This document shows, in pieces, positions 6,326-6,372 of a stretch of DNA of 6,372 nucleotides. Numbering within the stretch: position 1 is the stretch's first letter; every line of letters begins with the position of its first letter. The notes beneath the pieces are model-generated. The model ran no database searches, was not told the DNA's origin, and was given only the letters and a program-made list of their open reading frames with translations. A program made the translations under genes and the position numbers. Origin of the DNA: an uncultured Lachnospiraceae bacterium (lineage in GTDB: Bacteria > Bacillota_A > Clostridia > Lachnospirales > Lachnospiraceae); the NCBI GenBank assembly GCA_910587905.1, contig CAJUOF010000085.1, forward strand, positions 1 to 6,372. Direction: 5' to 3'.

Positions 6326-6372
6326 AGATCGGAAGAGCACACGTCTGAACTCCAGTCACGTAACCGAATCTC
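6326..6372 (+). other. Illumina TruSeq adapter and index (artefact)
   Basis: Bases 6326-6359 match the 34-base TruSeq read-1 3' adapter exactly, from AGATCGGAAGAGC through CACGTCTGAACTCCAGTCAC. An 8-base index, GTAACCGA (6360-6367), follows, and then ATCTC (6368-6372), the first bases of the flow-cell side of the adapter. This is sequencing read-through left in the assembly. True genomic sequence ends at or before 6325. Confidence 0.98.

Overview
The window looks like a contig end from a GC-rich Gram-positive gut-type anaerobe, most likely a Lachnospiraceae-like member of the Clostridia. This rests on three things: the gene order pth - mfd - SurA/PrsA-like lipoprotein on one strand, strong AGGAGG-type ribosome binding sites, and the residue signatures of the three proteins. 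The genus cannot be read from the sequence alone.

Layout. Bases 2-547 are the 3' end of a TrkH-type potassium-channel subunit gene, cut by the window start. Then come pth (peptidyl-tRNA hydrolase, 563-1135), a 343-base gap (1136-1478) packed with imperfect hairpins and two tandem 72-base-spaced repeat units, and mfd (transcription-repair coupling factor, 1479-4997). A sigma-A-type promoter sits across the mfd stop codon and drives a lipoprotein of the SurA/PrsA peptidyl-prolyl isomerase family (5076-6146). An intrinsic terminator follows at 6219-6258. A small hairpin lies at 6281-6306. The last 47 bases (6326-6372) are Illumina TruSeq adapter plus index, not genomic DNA.

Function. The genes are housekeeping: potassium uptake, rescue of peptidyl-tRNAs, clearing of stalled RNA polymerase with recruitment of excision repair, and an extracytoplasmic folding-factor-like lipoprotein. 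trkH and pth are 15 bases apart and probably co-transcribed. mfd may be read from upstream through the hairpin array, as I see no clear terminator or promoter in the gap. The lipoprotein gene has its own promoter.

Most notable points. (1) The two repeat units between pth and mfd differ by transitions only, and within the hairpin all the stem differences are paired compensatory changes, so base pairing itself appears to be maintained. (2) The parvulin-like domain of the lipoprotein appears to have tyrosine where both signature histidines are expected. (3) Adapter sequence is retained at the 3' end. No phage, CRISPR, transposase, tRNA or rRNA is visible.
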